This document shows positions 25,598-36,600 of a stretch of DNA of 64,000 bases, one piece after another. Origin of the DNA: Alistipes megaguti (lineage in GTDB: Bacteria > Bacteroidota > Bacteroidia > Bacteroidales > Rikenellaceae); assembly GCF_900604385.1 (NCBI RefSeq), contig NZ_LR027382.1, positions 372,001 to 436,000 of the forward strand. Direction: 5' to 3'. A model generated the notes under the pieces. It was not told where the DNA came from. It was given only the letters and a program-made list of their open reading frames with translations, and made no database searches. The translations under genes and the position numbers were made by a program. The number at the start of each line of letters is the position of its first letter. The stretch's first letter is position 1.

Positions 25598-28435
25598 TCA
25601 TTTCAGCCATTTGTCTGCAAAGCGAATAAAACAGCGCCAGTCGAACGAGGTTACACCATGTTTGCCTTCGCGAATATGGTATCCGATACAACCTGCAGAC
25701 AGCGGTTCCCCGACAACGGGCTCAACCTCTGGATCCAGCGCATCCTTTCCATAGAGCGCATATACTCGGGAGGCCTCTGCCAACGACAGAAACTCGCCCC
25801 GGGGATCCGCCCAAATATCACCGTTGGCACTCGCCACATACAACGGCCTGGGCGCAATCAATGCCAGTAATTCATGTTGATCGAACGGCAAAGCCTCTTC
25901 ATTGTCGGTGTAGATGTCGAAGTCCTTGCAGAACCAATGCCGAAACCGGAGAATACGATGCAGGTCTTCGCCTATCCGACGTTTTGAGAGGGCGGCGCCA
26001 CAGCATCCTGAATTATTCGAAACGACCATCGCAAACCGGGGATCATTCGCTCCGGCCCACAATGCCGCTTTTCCAAGCCGGGAGTGCCCCATGACAGCCA
26101 CACGGGATGCATCGATCCGAGGCTCCGCTTCCGACAGATAGTCCAGAACCCGACTGTATCCCCAGGCCCACACGGATATGGCCCGTCCTTCATCTTCCGC
26201 GACAGCGGCTGACGAGGTTTTGCCAAAAAGAGCCAGCATGCTTTTGGGATATTTGCCTTCAAAATCCTTGTTCTCCTCATCAAAAAAGAAATCATAATAG
26301 TGGGCCGTCACAAGAGCATATCCGGCGTCGATTATGGATTCCAGATCCCAACGCGAAGAGTTGTTTCCAACCGGATATTCGGAATATTGCGACGCTATTA
26401 CGGCCGGATCGGAAGACACCGTCTGATTCCCCTTGAAGTTGAAGCTTAAAAAACAGGGAACCGGATTTTCAGCACCATTCGGAAGATAAACCAGCAGCAG
26501 GACCTTGCGGGCCACTCCGTTTCTCAGGAAGGTCAGCTCGATCTGACGACGTGTCGCCTTCCCGTGAAGTGCCGACGGACTCTCTTCCACGCATTTCGAA
26601 CTTACATGAACGTCCGTCCCGGGCAATGTACCGTACATCTCCCGTTGAAAGACAGACAGCAGTTCGGACCGTCGGCAACGTTCCCATTGCCGGGCCGTTC
26701 CGACCCGATGCCCGTTCTCCCGGGTCAAAGCATCCGGAAGTTCATAGGGCCTGATCCGTGATTCCTCGAAATTCGCCTTCGCAAAGGCATACGGAGCATA
26801 TATCAGTCCGAAATACTGATAAGAGGGAATCAACCCGTAGCGGATTCTCGCAAGAAACGAATCGTAATCATCCCGTTTTGCCGACCACGCGATCTCGCTC
26901 AATGCCGCCAAACGGGGCAGCAACATGTATTGAACCTTATCGAAGGTATCGATATATTCACTCCACAAATTGGCCTGAATACCCAGAATATGACGCTCCG
27001 TATCCGCATTCAGACCGGCAAAGGGGTCGAAAGAGTAACATTTTTTCAATGGAAGAGATCCTCCGATTGCCAGGGGTTCCTCGTTGCCTTTCGGATCCGT
27101 CGTCTGATAATAGTCGAGATAAAAATAGGTATTGGGAGCCATGATGACATCGTTGCCTCGGGATGCTGCCTTGATGCCTCCCGATGCCCCGCGCCAGGAC
27201 ATGACAATGGCATCCGACGTGACGCCGGCCGTCAGGATCTCATCCCAGCCCAGAATTCTTTTTCCCTTTGGCTGCAAATGTTTTTCCATACGGGCGACAA
27301 GGTATCCCTGCAACTGACGTTCCGATTCCAGGCCCAATTCCCGCATCCGTTTTTGACATTTGGTACATTGTTTCCAATTGTCCGGTTTTGCCTCGTCCCC
27401 GCCGATGTGAATATACGGTCCGGGGAACAGCGCGGCGACTTCATCCAGCACATCTTCGAAAAAGCGATAAACCTCCTCGTTGCCCAAGCATACGACCTCC
27501 GAACTGATCCCCCAGGTTGTCCGCACCTCGTAGCCTTCACCACGACATCCCAGATAGGGATAGGCCGTCAATGCCGCCTGCATGTGTCCCGGCATGTCGA
27601 TCTCCGGGATAATCGTAATCCCGCGGTCCGCAGCATATGCCACAACCTCCCGGATCTGATCCTGCGTGTAGTAGCCTCCGTAGGGGGTGCCATCATATTG
27701 TTTGCTGCGCTGGATATGGCCGATCAAGGTCTCTTTGCGGATCGAACCGACTTGTGTCAGAAGCGGATACTTTTTGATCTCAATACGCCAACCCTGGTCG
27801 TCGGTCAGATGCCAATGAAACGTGTTGAGTTTATGCAGCAACATCACATCGAGGAATGCCTTCACCTCCTCCACCGAAAAAAAGTGACGGCTGCAATCGA
27901 GCATCGCTCCCCGATAGGCAAACCGAGGCTTGTCGACAATCCGTAACACGGGTACCTCCAGACGATCGCTTTTCGACCAGGCATTCGCCCGGGCTATCAG
28001 GAGCTGGGACAGGGTCTGCAATCCCCATTGTACCCCGGAGGCGGAGCCACCACATACACGGATCTCGCTTTTTGAGATCTCCAGAAGATACTCTTCAGCC
28101 TCCAATGCCGGATCGATCGAAAGTCGGACGTCGGCATTCCGACGCTTCGCAGAGAGCCTGATCTCGGGCAATGTTGTTTTCGAAACGATGCGTCGGAAAC
28201 CCGCAGCCGTCTCCGTACAACCCGGAGCATACGGTTTGTGAAGAGATTCAATCCAGATCCGCGCCACCGATTCAAGAGCTCCGGTCTCGGCATACACCGC
28301 TATTTTCGAATCAAGCGCGACCGTCTCCGTGGATTCTTCCACCAATCCCGGTTGCGGGACGAGGTCGACTGCACCTGCCATACCCCAACCCGCACAGCAG
28401 GCAAGGGTCAACATCAGATATCGCAATTTGTTCAT
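25598..28435 (-). CDS. GH20 beta-N-acetylhexosaminidase fused to a CE15-like esterase
   Basis: 945 residues. After the signal peptide come a GH20 N-terminal domain (about 25-165) and the GH20 barrel (about 170-545) with the catalytic pair Asp347-Glu348 in HIGGDEAKP and the substrate tryptophan motif WGWDE-like LGWDE. A second enzyme starts near 557 (ESRIRPYELPD): a CE15/glucuronoyl-esterase-like alpha/beta hydrolase with nucleophile Ser785 in GHSRLGKAALWAG, the oxyanion-side SNNSGCCGAALS, and His926 (GKHGVTSFDW). The second half has no signal peptide of its own. It is the last gene of PUL2. The two-enzyme chimera is unusual; a natural fusion or an in-frame deletion joining two genes are both possible. 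Confidence 0.85.
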   Translation of the reverse strand: MNKLRYLMLTLACCAGWGMAGAVDLVPQPGLVEESTETVALDSKIAVYAETGALESVARIWIESLHKPYAPGCTETAAGFRRIVSKTTLPEIRLSAKRRNADVRLSIDPALEAEEYLLEISKSEIRVCGGSASGVQWGLQTLSQLLIARANAWSKSDRLEVPVLRIVDKPRFAYRGAMLDCSRHFFSVEEVKAFLDVMLLHKLNTFHWHLTDDQGWRIEIKKYPLLTQVGSIRKETLIGHIQRSKQYDGTPYGGYYTQDQIREVVAYAADRGITIIPEIDMPGHMQAALTAYPYLGCRGEGYEVRTTWGISSEVVCLGNEEVYRFFEDVLDEVAALFPGPYIHIGGDEAKPDNWKQCTKCQKRMRELGLESERQLQGYLVARMEKHLQPKGKRILGWDEILTAGVTSDAIVMSWRGASGGIKAASRGNDVIMAPNTYFYLDYYQTTDPKGNEEPLAIGGSLPLKKCYSFDPFAGLNADTERHILGIQANLWSEYIDTFDKVQYMLLPRLAALSEIAWSAKRDDYDSFLARIRYGLIPSYQYFGLIYAPYAFAKANFEESRIRPYELPDALTRENGHRVGTARQWERCRRSELLSVFQREMYGTLPGTDVHVSSKCVEESPSALHGKATRRQIELTFLRNGVARKVLLLVYLPNGAENPVPCFLSFNFKGNQTVSSDPAVIASQYSEYPVGNNSSRWDLESIIDAGYALVTAHYYDFFFDEENKDFEGKYPKSMLALFGKTSSAAVAEDEGRAISVWAWGYSRVLDYLSEAEPRIDASRVAVMGHSRLGKAALWAGANDPRFAMVVSNNSGCCGAALSKRRIGEDLHRILRFRHWFCKDFDIYTDNEEALPFDQHELLALIAPRPLYVASANGDIWADPRGEFLSLAEASRVYALYGKDALDPEVEPVVGEPLSAGCIGYHIREGKHGVTSFDWRCFIRFADKWLK

Positions 28436-28453
28436 CGTATCTCCCCGTTTGTT

Positions 28454-30082
28454 TTACTTCCACAAATAGTGTCGTACCCAGTCGATCTCGATTTCGGCAG
28501 GAAGAGCCGCATCATCTACGTCGCCTCCCCACTCCTCGTTGATGATTTGCATGTCGAGGATCAGGAAGACAGAGCTGTAGAAGGGAAATTGCCCCTCTTC
28601 CGTCGTTTCGATACGCGGATAGGACATGGTCTTCTCCCCGTCGACCAGGAAGATCAGCTCATCGGGCCACAACTCTACGGCGTAAACATGAAATTCCTCC
28701 GGATTCAACGATACCTTCACCTGATTGACCGGATTGTCATCGTAGCCCAAATCGTAGGTATAGTGGGAATGAACGGTCTGATAGATGGCATCCCGCATGT
28801 TGTAACGCTCCATGATGTCGATCTCTCCGCCCCAGGGCCAGGTTGTTCCGGCCCAGGAACCGGTCCATATTGCGGGTTGCGAACCCTGAATGCCCTTGAG
28901 CCGGGCTCGGACCTCGATACGCCCCGGCTTGAACTCCTTCAGATGCTTGGAGTAAATGCCGCCGGTCAGATAGGGTACGGGATCGGCTTCGAGATTGTCG
29001 TTGATGATCGCTTTCATGACGATGCACCCATCCCGGAATTCATAGCAGCGCGGATCCGACGACATATACCGCAACGCCGACGTATTGGCCCGCTTAACGA
29101 CACTCCAGACCGACTCATCCAGATAACCCTTGTCGAATTCATCCTCCCAGTCGAGTTTCCATTTCGGCTCCACGGGAACGGGATTCAGTGTATACGTGAA
29201 AGTATATGCTTTCAGCAGGTCTGTCGGGGAGACCAAGGTCAGTACGATGTCGTAACGACCCGCATCGCCCGACTTTGGAGCATAAACCGTCAGGCTCTCC
29301 TCGTCCAACGTAGCTCGCCAGCCATCCGGAACGGAGAAAAAGGCCTCTTTTACGTTCGCATAATCCACCGGATACTTCATCTCCTCGCCCAGGCACACCT
29401 CTTCCCCCTCGGTATAGTGCGCAATGGAGAATACCAGCGTATTGGTCACCCGCACTTGCAGAGACTCCCCGGTTTTCAGGTCGAAATGCATGATCCCCGT
29501 CTCCCCGTCATAGCGGACATCAGAGAAAAAGGCGTTTCCCGAAGCACTGTTCGCCTGGAAAGCATTGACCGTAAGTCCATTGCTGTCGAGCATCCGCGTC
29601 CAGGTCCGGCCTCCGTCGACCGACACGGTCCAATATCCGTCGGCATCCAGAGCTATTTCAGGAGTAACACCGTCGATTGCAAGTGCATGGTCGGCCCCCT
29701 CAATCCGTTCGAACGTCTCTCCGCCATCCATGGAGTAGATAAATTCGCCCTGGCCGTTTACTCCGATCATCGGAACAACGGCATCGAGTTTATTACCGAA
29801 CGTAACCTCCACCTTCTGTCCGTCACTCAACGTCAGGACATAACCGACGACGGTATCCGTATCATCCAGTTTTTGCTGGAAATTGGTGATCAGAATCTTC
29901 TCGTTGAAAAGGGCGGATACGGCCATCGCATTGTCATTCACAACCTCCACCAGATTCTCCAATGCGGCGAGACGTTCATTCTGATTGTCGATCCGGTCCC
30001 GGAGATCATTCGCCTTCGAGCAGCCTGCCAACAACAGAAGCAGCACCGCAAATATTCCTGTTCTTTTAAGCATATTATTCAT
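28454..30082 (-). CDS. GH16 endo-beta-glucanase lipoprotein with DUF4988-like N-terminus
   Basis: A 542-residue lipoprotein (LLLLLAGCSK; start 30082, or 30073 at MLKRTG). A short coiled coil (DLRDRIDNQNERLAALENLV) and a DUF4988-like beta region (about 50-180, with GVTPEIALDADGYWTVSVDG) are followed by a beta-sandwich to about 300 and then the GH16 catalytic domain: Glu420, Asp422 and Glu425 in GGEIDIMER, with HSHYTYDLGYDDNP and WPDELIFLVDGE nearby. GH16 enzymes cut beta-1,3/1,4-glucans (laminarin, lichenan type) or related polymers. It lies 18 bp from the GH20-CE15 gene and 24 bp from a second GH16 gene. The long N-terminal part probably displays the enzyme on the cell surface. Confidence 0.88.
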   Translation of the reverse strand: MNNMLKRTGIFAVLLLLLAGCSKANDLRDRIDNQNERLAALENLVEVVNDNAMAVSALFNEKILITNFQQKLDDTDTVVGYVLTLSDGQKVEVTFGNKLDAVVPMIGVNGQGEFIYSMDGGETFERIEGADHALAIDGVTPEIALDADGYWTVSVDGGRTWTRMLDSNGLTVNAFQANSASGNAFFSDVRYDGETGIMHFDLKTGESLQVRVTNTLVFSIAHYTEGEEVCLGEEMKYPVDYANVKEAFFSVPDGWRATLDEESLTVYAPKSGDAGRYDIVLTLVSPTDLLKAYTFTYTLNPVPVEPKWKLDWEDEFDKGYLDESVWSVVKRANTSALRYMSSDPRCYEFRDGCIVMKAIINDNLEADPVPYLTGGIYSKHLKEFKPGRIEVRARLKGIQGSQPAIWTGSWAGTTWPWGGEIDIMERYNMRDAIYQTVHSHYTYDLGYDDNPVNQVKVSLNPEEFHVYAVELWPDELIFLVDGEKTMSYPRIETTEEGQFPFYSSVFLILDMQIINEEWGGDVDDAALPAEIEIDWVRHYLWK

Positions 30083-30106
30083 TTTTTAATTTATTACACT
30101 CTTTAC

Positions 30107-30913
30107 CTATTCCCAGACATAATGCCGGACCCAGTCAATCTCCATCTCGACCGGCAAATCGGACGGGTCAATCGCTCCGACCCATTTGCCGCCAAGCTGC
30201 ATGTCGATGATCAGATACTGATCCCGATAAAACGGAAACTGACCCTCATGCGGTGTTTCGATCTTCGGATAGGCAAATGTCCGTACGCCATTCACATGGA
30301 ACACGAGCGAATCGGGCCATATGTCCACGCCGTACACATTGAAGTCATCGACCCGAATCCTAGCCTTTGCATATTGCTTTGGGGTCTTCTTGAAACCGAG
30401 ATTCACCGTATAGTGGGAATGAGCCGTCTGATATACCAGCGAATCGTAGTTGAGATGCTCCATGATGTCGATCTCACCGCCATGCGGCCACGGCGTCCGG
30501 TCGAAAGCTCCCAACCATATCGCCGGCCAGGCTCCGCGTGCACTCTGCAACCGGGCACGGACCTCAATCCGGCCGGGACGCAGGGCCTTCTTGTCCCGAC
30601 CCCTGATCCCTCCTGTCAGATATGCGGCCGTATCGGCCCGGCGGTCGTCATTCACGATGCCGCGGAGGATCAGCCGTCCGTCACGCAAGTCATAGCACCG
30701 TTCATCGTTGCTCATATACTTGAATGCCGAGGTTCGAGCACGTCGGATCTTGCTCCACACCGAACTGTCGAGTTGAGAGCCCTCGAAATCATCCATCCAG
30801 ACCAATTTCCAACCCGGTTCCGCCATTGTGCCATGCATGAACGGCCCGAACAGAAGCAGCCCTGTGGTGAATAAAAATACGGATAGTTTCCCTGCTTTCA
30901 TACGATCAATCAT
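30107..30913 (-). CDS. GH16 family beta-glucanase
   Basis: 268 residues with one GH16 domain. The catalytic motif GGEIDIMEH gives Glu147, Asp149 and Glu152. The N-terminus (MKAGKLSVFLFTTGLLLFGP) is a signal peptide without a lipobox, so the enzyme is probably periplasmic. The start at 30913 overlaps the stop of the upstream DUF5017 gene by 4 bp (ATGA), implying translational coupling; the ATG at 30901 would give the tighter signal peptide. It is paralogous to the longer GH16 gene downstream (shared YLTGGI, GRIEVRARL, HSHYT, EIDWVRHY). A surface and a periplasmic GH16 acting in series is a common PUL scheme. Confidence 0.9.
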   Translation of the reverse strand: MIDRMKAGKLSVFLFTTGLLLFGPFMHGTMAEPGWKLVWMDDFEGSQLDSSVWSKIRRARTSAFKYMSNDERCYDLRDGRLILRGIVNDDRRADTAAYLTGGIRGRDKKALRPGRIEVRARLQSARGAWPAIWLGAFDRTPWPHGGEIDIMEHLNYDSLVYQTAHSHYTVNLGFKKTPKQYAKARIRVDDFNVYGVDIWPDSLVFHVNGVRTFAYPKIETPHEGQFPFYRDQYLIIDMQLGGKWVGAIDPSDLPVEMEIDWVRHYVWE

Positions 30914-31887
30914 AATACCGTGATTTTGAACTCTTTCACCAACTTGGAATCTCCGGCGTAATTTGTGTTGATTCCAACAAATGTTACCACATAGGTTCCT
31001 GGCTTCTCCCAGGTATATTCATAGGAGGTCATGTAGTTCTGCATGTCCTTGATCACCAACGGTTGATCGTTCTGTACGGCCGTCAGCGGCATGGGATCGG
31101 AAATCAACCACCCGTCGATGTCGAAATCAAGCTCCGTGTTGCTGACGCCCTGCAAAATGAGATCGGCGCCGCTCTTGTTGAAATTGAAATATCCGTTGCC
31201 CTTGTTGATCACGTACGGATCGGCATCGTAATAGGAGTTCATCATGACGGGTGTCCATTCGATATTGCGGATGTTGACGGAATTCGCCCCCTGCCCGAAA
31301 TCGGTGATGAGATCCGCATTGATCCAGTAGGTGCGTTGAGATATGGCCTCTTCCGTTTCCGGATTGGTGCGGGTCGGGTGCCAGTGGAGAGCGATGGAAC
31401 ACTTGTCTACGTACTCTTTCAAATCGAATTCATGTGTATACCATACTCGCTGGGTCCCATCCTGATAATCACACTTCACCCAACCCTCCATGCCGTTTTC
31501 CACCATCTCCCGGATCCGGTTCCGATCCGCTTCGGCATCCAGGCCGCTCAAACCCTCGAAGGTGTCGGAAAGATAAATGTCCAGGGCGTCATAACCGTAC
31601 ATACACTGAATATCCATGACGAACTGTGCGGCCCGGATATCCGAAGGTGCAACTACATAGCGATTGTAATACTTATATTCATGTCCCACCTCGCCGGAGT
31701 AAAAAAGCAGGTTGTCGACATTTCCCGAAATATCGAACCGGACAGGCTCTCCGGCCCGATAAGTGTTCGTTTCGTTCAATCGGACATTATAGTCCGCTTT
31801 CACATAATCCTGATTTTCGCAGGACATCGAGACAAGCGCGGCGAACAATGCCGAGACAAAAACATATTTTTTCATGATTTGCTTCAT
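30910..31887 (-). CDS. DUF5017-type surface glycan-binding lipoprotein
   Basis: A 325-residue lipoprotein (LVSMSCENQDYV; a second Met at residue 5, MKKYVFVSALF, may be the start). An N-terminal PKD-like sandwich (YRAGEPVRFDISGNVDNLLFYSGE) and the DUF5017 pattern (..GHEYKYYNRY..) are followed by an Ig/PKD-like C-terminal domain (YTWEKPGTYVVTFVGINTNY). Proteins of this kind follow SusD in many PULs and act as extra glycan-binding proteins. It is 7 bp after susD and overlaps the next GH16 gene by 4 bp. Confidence 0.8.
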   Translation of the reverse strand: MKQIMKKYVFVSALFAALVSMSCENQDYVKADYNVRLNETNTYRAGEPVRFDISGNVDNLLFYSGEVGHEYKYYNRYVVAPSDIRAAQFVMDIQCMYGYDALDIYLSDTFEGLSGLDAEADRNRIREMVENGMEGWVKCDYQDGTQRVWYTHEFDLKEYVDKCSIALHWHPTRTNPETEEAISQRTYWINADLITDFGQGANSVNIRNIEWTPVMMNSYYDADPYVINKGNGYFNFNKSGADLILQGVSNTELDFDIDGWLISDPMPLTAVQNDQPLVIKDMQNYMTSYEYTWEKPGTYVVTFVGINTNYAGDSKLVKEFKITVL

Positions 31888-31894
31888 TTACAGT

Positions 31895-33622
31895 TTACCA
31901 AAGCGGGTGCTGTTTCAGATTGGGGTTGACGCCGAGTTCGATCGACGGAATCGGCAGAACGATATGACGCTCCTGAATCGAGGCCAAACGGGCTGCATAC
32001 GCCGCCGTATTTCCGGATGCCGACCAGCGCAGGTCCAGGGCCCACTCCGCGTATTTACGCATTTGCTCGACCAGAATACCCCAGCGCACGAGGTCATATT
32101 TGCGAATTGCCTCGAAACAGAGTTCCCGGGCCCGTTCGTTACGGACCAGCGACTGAAAGGCCTCATATGAGGTGTATTCCGAGAAGGGTCGGGTCTTGAT
32201 CTTCGCACGATCGCGCACCTGCTTCACATAATTATAGATCTCTTCCGTGGGCGCCTTGTAATACTCGTTATAGGCCTCGGCGTACATCAACAGAACATCC
32301 GCATAACGCAGAATCGGGAAGTTAATCTGCGTATAGAGGCTCGGCGAGGAACGAACCCCTTCGTAGATGGTCTCGCGCCGGAATTTTCCGCAATTGCGCA
32401 TTCCGCCGCCCACCGTAGGATCATCCGTCGTGGAGACACCGCTGTACACATACGGAGTCTTGTCGATTCCGGCCGTACAGGTCGTCTTTCCCTCTTCCGA
32501 GCCTCCATAGGGGCCGACACGCGTTGATCCGGCATAATTGTAAGGCGGAATATTCCAATTCTGCCGGGCATCCGTAATCCGAGGCAACGCATTCTCATCA
32601 TCCGTACGATCCGTCTGCCAATAGAGATCCCACAGGTAGAGCGACGCATTGAAGAACGCATAGGCAAAGTTGCAATTCCCCTTGTCGTAGTTTCCGCTCG
32701 GCGAGCTCTGCAACCCGTTCAACTCCCCGATCCGACCGTTCGTCCAGTGGTTGGCATCCTCGCGGTTTCCTTTGAATTCCACCTCCCACATCGACTCCCG
32801 GTATTCGGTATCGTACTGATCCGAAATCATTTTGATAAAGATGTCCGAGTAATCGGGATTCAATTGATGAAGATGACTGTCAATAACCTTTTTGCTGTAA
32901 TCCATCGCCAGCCTGTAATATTCGTCCGCCGAGTCTGTACCCCGGTCTACCGTAGCTCCGGCCGTGAACAGACAAACTCGCGCCAGAATACCCTGTGCCG
33001 TTGTGCGTGTCACACGCGACGGCGCGATACTCAGATCCTCGGAGAGTTCATTCAGACAGGCGTCCATTTCGTAGATCACCCATTTGAGCACGTCATACTG
33101 CGGAGTCTGGGCAATCTGAAGCTGTTGGGCGTTGGTGTTCTCAAAATCCAGCAACGGAACATCGCCCCAGCATTGTGCCAGTAAGAAATGGTAGTAGGCC
33201 CGCATGAAACGAGCTTCCTGATAGTAGCTTTGGGCCACTTCCAGATCTGAATCCTGCATGGCATTCATGAAGGCATTGGCGTTCTTGATCCCTTTATAGA
33301 TCGCCACCCAGAGGTTGTAAATTTCCACCGATCCAGCACTATGCTCCAGGATCTGAATCTGGTAGGTTGGCGCCGCCGTCCGGCAATACGAAAGATCATC
33401 ATTCAGCGAGCAGATAATGGAGTAGTTGCTTCCATAGAAATCTTCGTTGTTCATCACGCCGTACACACCCGCCAAACCGTACAAAGCCTCCTGTTCGGTA
33501 TTATAGTAGGTATCCTTCATGATCACGGTGGGCTCCACGTCCAGCAGGCTGCAAGATGCCATAGCCATCGACGATATGGCCAGCCAGGCCAATTTTCCTA
33601 TTCTCTTCATGGTTTGTTTCAA
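31895..33622 (-). CDS. SusD/RagB-family nutrient-binding lipoprotein of PUL2
   Basis: 575 residues. The start is 33622 or more likely ATG 33610 (MKRIGKLAWLAISSMAMASC), which gives a standard lipobox. SusD hallmarks: ..LLDVEPTVIMKDTYYNTEQEALYGLAGVY in the N-terminal TPR region and the C-terminal pattern NFPILRYADVLLMYAEAYNE and RARELCFEAIRKYDLVRWG. It binds the target glucan over the SusC channel. Its coding region begins at the base after the susC stop, so the pair is tightly coupled. The frame is complete. Confidence 0.95.
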   Translation of the reverse strand: MKQTMKRIGKLAWLAISSMAMASCSLLDVEPTVIMKDTYYNTEQEALYGLAGVYGVMNNEDFYGSNYSIICSLNDDLSYCRTAAPTYQIQILEHSAGSVEIYNLWVAIYKGIKNANAFMNAMQDSDLEVAQSYYQEARFMRAYYHFLLAQCWGDVPLLDFENTNAQQLQIAQTPQYDVLKWVIYEMDACLNELSEDLSIAPSRVTRTTAQGILARVCLFTAGATVDRGTDSADEYYRLAMDYSKKVIDSHLHQLNPDYSDIFIKMISDQYDTEYRESMWEVEFKGNREDANHWTNGRIGELNGLQSSPSGNYDKGNCNFAYAFFNASLYLWDLYWQTDRTDDENALPRITDARQNWNIPPYNYAGSTRVGPYGGSEEGKTTCTAGIDKTPYVYSGVSTTDDPTVGGGMRNCGKFRRETIYEGVRSSPSLYTQINFPILRYADVLLMYAEAYNEYYKAPTEEIYNYVKQVRDRAKIKTRPFSEYTSYEAFQSLVRNERARELCFEAIRKYDLVRWGILVEQMRKYAEWALDLRWSASGNTAAYAARLASIQERHIVLPIPSIELGVNPNLKQHPLW

Positions 33623-36600
33623 TTAAAAAGTGAATGAAATACCGCCCGTCACGCTGAAAGCCCGCGGATAGGCCGACCAGTCAAATCCGGGCGTCAGGAC
33701 GGATTTGCGGGTGGAGACTTCGGGGTCCACACCGGAATAGTTCGTCCAGGTGTATACATTTTCCAAGGAAACATACACACGCATCGTGTCGAAATATAGC
33801 TTTCGCAAAAGGCGATTGGGCAATGTATATCCCAACGTGATGTTCTTCAACCGCAGATAGGAGCCATCCTCGATTACCCGTTGTGAATAGACATTCATCC
33901 CTTTGGCCCGGATCCTGGGAATGTCACTGTCCGGATTCTTCACCGTATCGTAGTGGTTTGAATAACTCGTATACTGGTTGAGTTCGCTTTTCCATCCTGC
34001 CTCGAAAACATACCGGTTGGCATTCAGCACATCATTCCCGTAACACCACTGGAAGAAAATATTGAGATCGAACCCGTAGAAATTGAACGTATTCGTAAAA
34101 CCGCCCGTATGGATGGGCTGTCCCCGGCCGATCACGGTACGGTCATTGTCGTCGATAACGCCGTCACCGTTGATATCCTTATATTTGGGGTCTCCCGGAC
34201 GGATATTCTCCTTGCCGATATTCGACAGGTAGGGTATGCCCGTTTTGAGAGACATTCCGTTGTTGAAATCCTCCTCCTTGTAGGTGCCTTCGTAAAGATA
34301 GCCGTACATGAGACCGGTAGACTTTCCGACCTGGGAGATGTAGGGATACTGGCTGTTGTAGTCCATGTTCCACGAGAGGCGCGAGAAGAGCGAATATTGA
34401 TTTTCGTTCAGGGCGAGGATCGTGTTCCGGTTGAAGGCGATATTGAAATTCATGTTCCATTCGAAATGGCGGGTCCGGACAGGAACGGCATCGAGCGTGA
34501 TTTCCAGACCCTTATTCCGCATGGATCCGACGTTGAGCATGGCCTTTTGATAACCGGAAGTCGAGGGTATCGTTGCCTCCAGCAGCAGATCGTAGGTATT
34601 CTTCAGATAGATGTCAGCCGTCAGTTTCAGCCGATTCTCAAATACTCCGAAATCAATACCGGCATTGTACTGTTCGGTTGTTTCCCACTTGAGCCGATCG
34701 TTGCTCATGTTTGAAGGATAATACCCCGGGATGATCTGACCGTTGAAGACATAGTCCATGCTTGACGTGCTGCCCGGGAGAGTAGTGATCTGGCTGTAAA
34801 AGTCATAGGGAGTTGTTGTCCGATTGTTGCCGGTCCGTCCCCATGATACCCGGAGTTTGCCCATACTGAGCCAGGAAGCCTTCTTGAACCAGTTTTCCCG
34901 ATTGAAGTTCCAGGAGAGACCTACGGAAGGGAAATAGCCCCACCTGTTGTGTTTCGGGAATTTGGATGATCCGTCCATACGGAACGATGCCGTCAGGTAA
35001 TACTTGTATTTGTAATTGTAGTTGAATCGGAAAAGTCCCGACACAAGAGCCCAATTGTACTCATACGGTGTCACGGTCTGATAATCTCCCGTATGGAGTC
35101 CGTTCAATCCGAGGGCTTCGGTCGTCATGTTGTTCGAAGCGACACCCTGATAGGTTTGAGTTTGCCCCTGCATCGTAAAACCACCGAGCAACTGCAGATG
35201 ATGGGCATTCTGCACATGTTTGTCCCAGGTCAACGTGTTTTCATTGAGCCAGGAGGTTGTATTCGTATAATACACTCCGCCGTTGATGCCTTTGGCCGAA
35301 CGGGATCCGGCATATCCGGTCGCGGTTTGCGAACCGTTGAATACCTCACGTTTGCGGTTGTTGATCGTATAACCTCCGGAGATCTTCAAGCGCAGCCCCG
35401 GAATGATGTCATAATTGATCGCTCCGTTCGCCGCCATGTAATCCAACGTATTCTTCCGATATTCGTTACGAACGGTCTTCGCCGGGTTGAAGCGGTAATC
35501 CGAACTGTCATCCAGATTTTCATCCATGTAATCATCCAGCAGAGATCCCCCGTTTTTCATCAGATAGAGCGGTTTATAGGGCCGATAACCCAGCAGGGAA
35601 TAGATAAACCAACTCGAAGTCGTTTGCCGCGACGAAGGATCCGTCGGGTTCATGCCGCTCGTAATCGAACGTGAATAGTTGACATTCAGATCCAGGCGGA
35701 TCTTCTTGCCCAGATTCTGGGAGAAGTTGACCTTTCCCTGATAGCGCTGGAAATTCGAATTAACGATGATACCATCCTGATCCATTGCTGAAAGGCCGAC
35801 ATTATAGCGGTTTCCAGCCGTCTTGCTTCCACCCGAAAGCGAAACATTGTACTGCTGCATCAAGGCTGTCCGATAGACATTGTCCTGCCAGTCAACGCCT
35901 TCCACATTTTCATAATCAGCCAGCGTATACGGATGGGAGGGGTCGTCCGGATTCCGAACATAGGGATTCGATGTGGCACCGATGGCTTCGTAAAAATCAA
36001 ACATGTAGCTGACGAATTCATAGGCATCCATCATCTCCGGTTTGTTGAGAATCGTGCTGACAGTCCAGTTCGCGGAGAAATTGACCTTGGGTTTTCCCTC
36101 CACACCCTGCTTGGTCGTGATGACGATCACGCCATTGGCTCCACGAGCTCCGTATATAGCCGTGGCGGAAGCATCCTTCAACACGTCGATGGACTGGATA
36201 TCCGCCGGGTTCAATGCGACGGCCATCGAACTTTCAGTCGGGAATCCGTCGATGACATAAAGGGGTTCGTTGCTCTGTGTCAGCGAGTTGTTGCCTCGGA
36301 TCGTAATGCTGGCTTCCGCGCCGATCTGACCGTCTCCGCTGGAGACTACGACACCGGCGATCTTTCCGGCAATCGCCTGGTCGAAGTTGGAATTCGTCGT
36401 CTTGACCAGTTCATCCATTTCAACCTTGCCGACCGACCCGGTCAGGTCACGGCGTGCCACGGAACCATAACCCACACTCACGATCTCAACCGCATCAAGT
36501 GCCAGTTTGTCCTCTTCGAGCTTTACATTGATAACGCTCTTGTTGGAAATCCGGACCGTCTGAGTCCGATATCCGAGGTACGAAAAAACCAGAGACGCCT

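Noticed and set aside
28238..30874. An 878-codon plus-strand frame opposite the GH16 genes
   Set aside because: Shadow of real minus-strand genes with catalytic motifs; composition unlike a protein.
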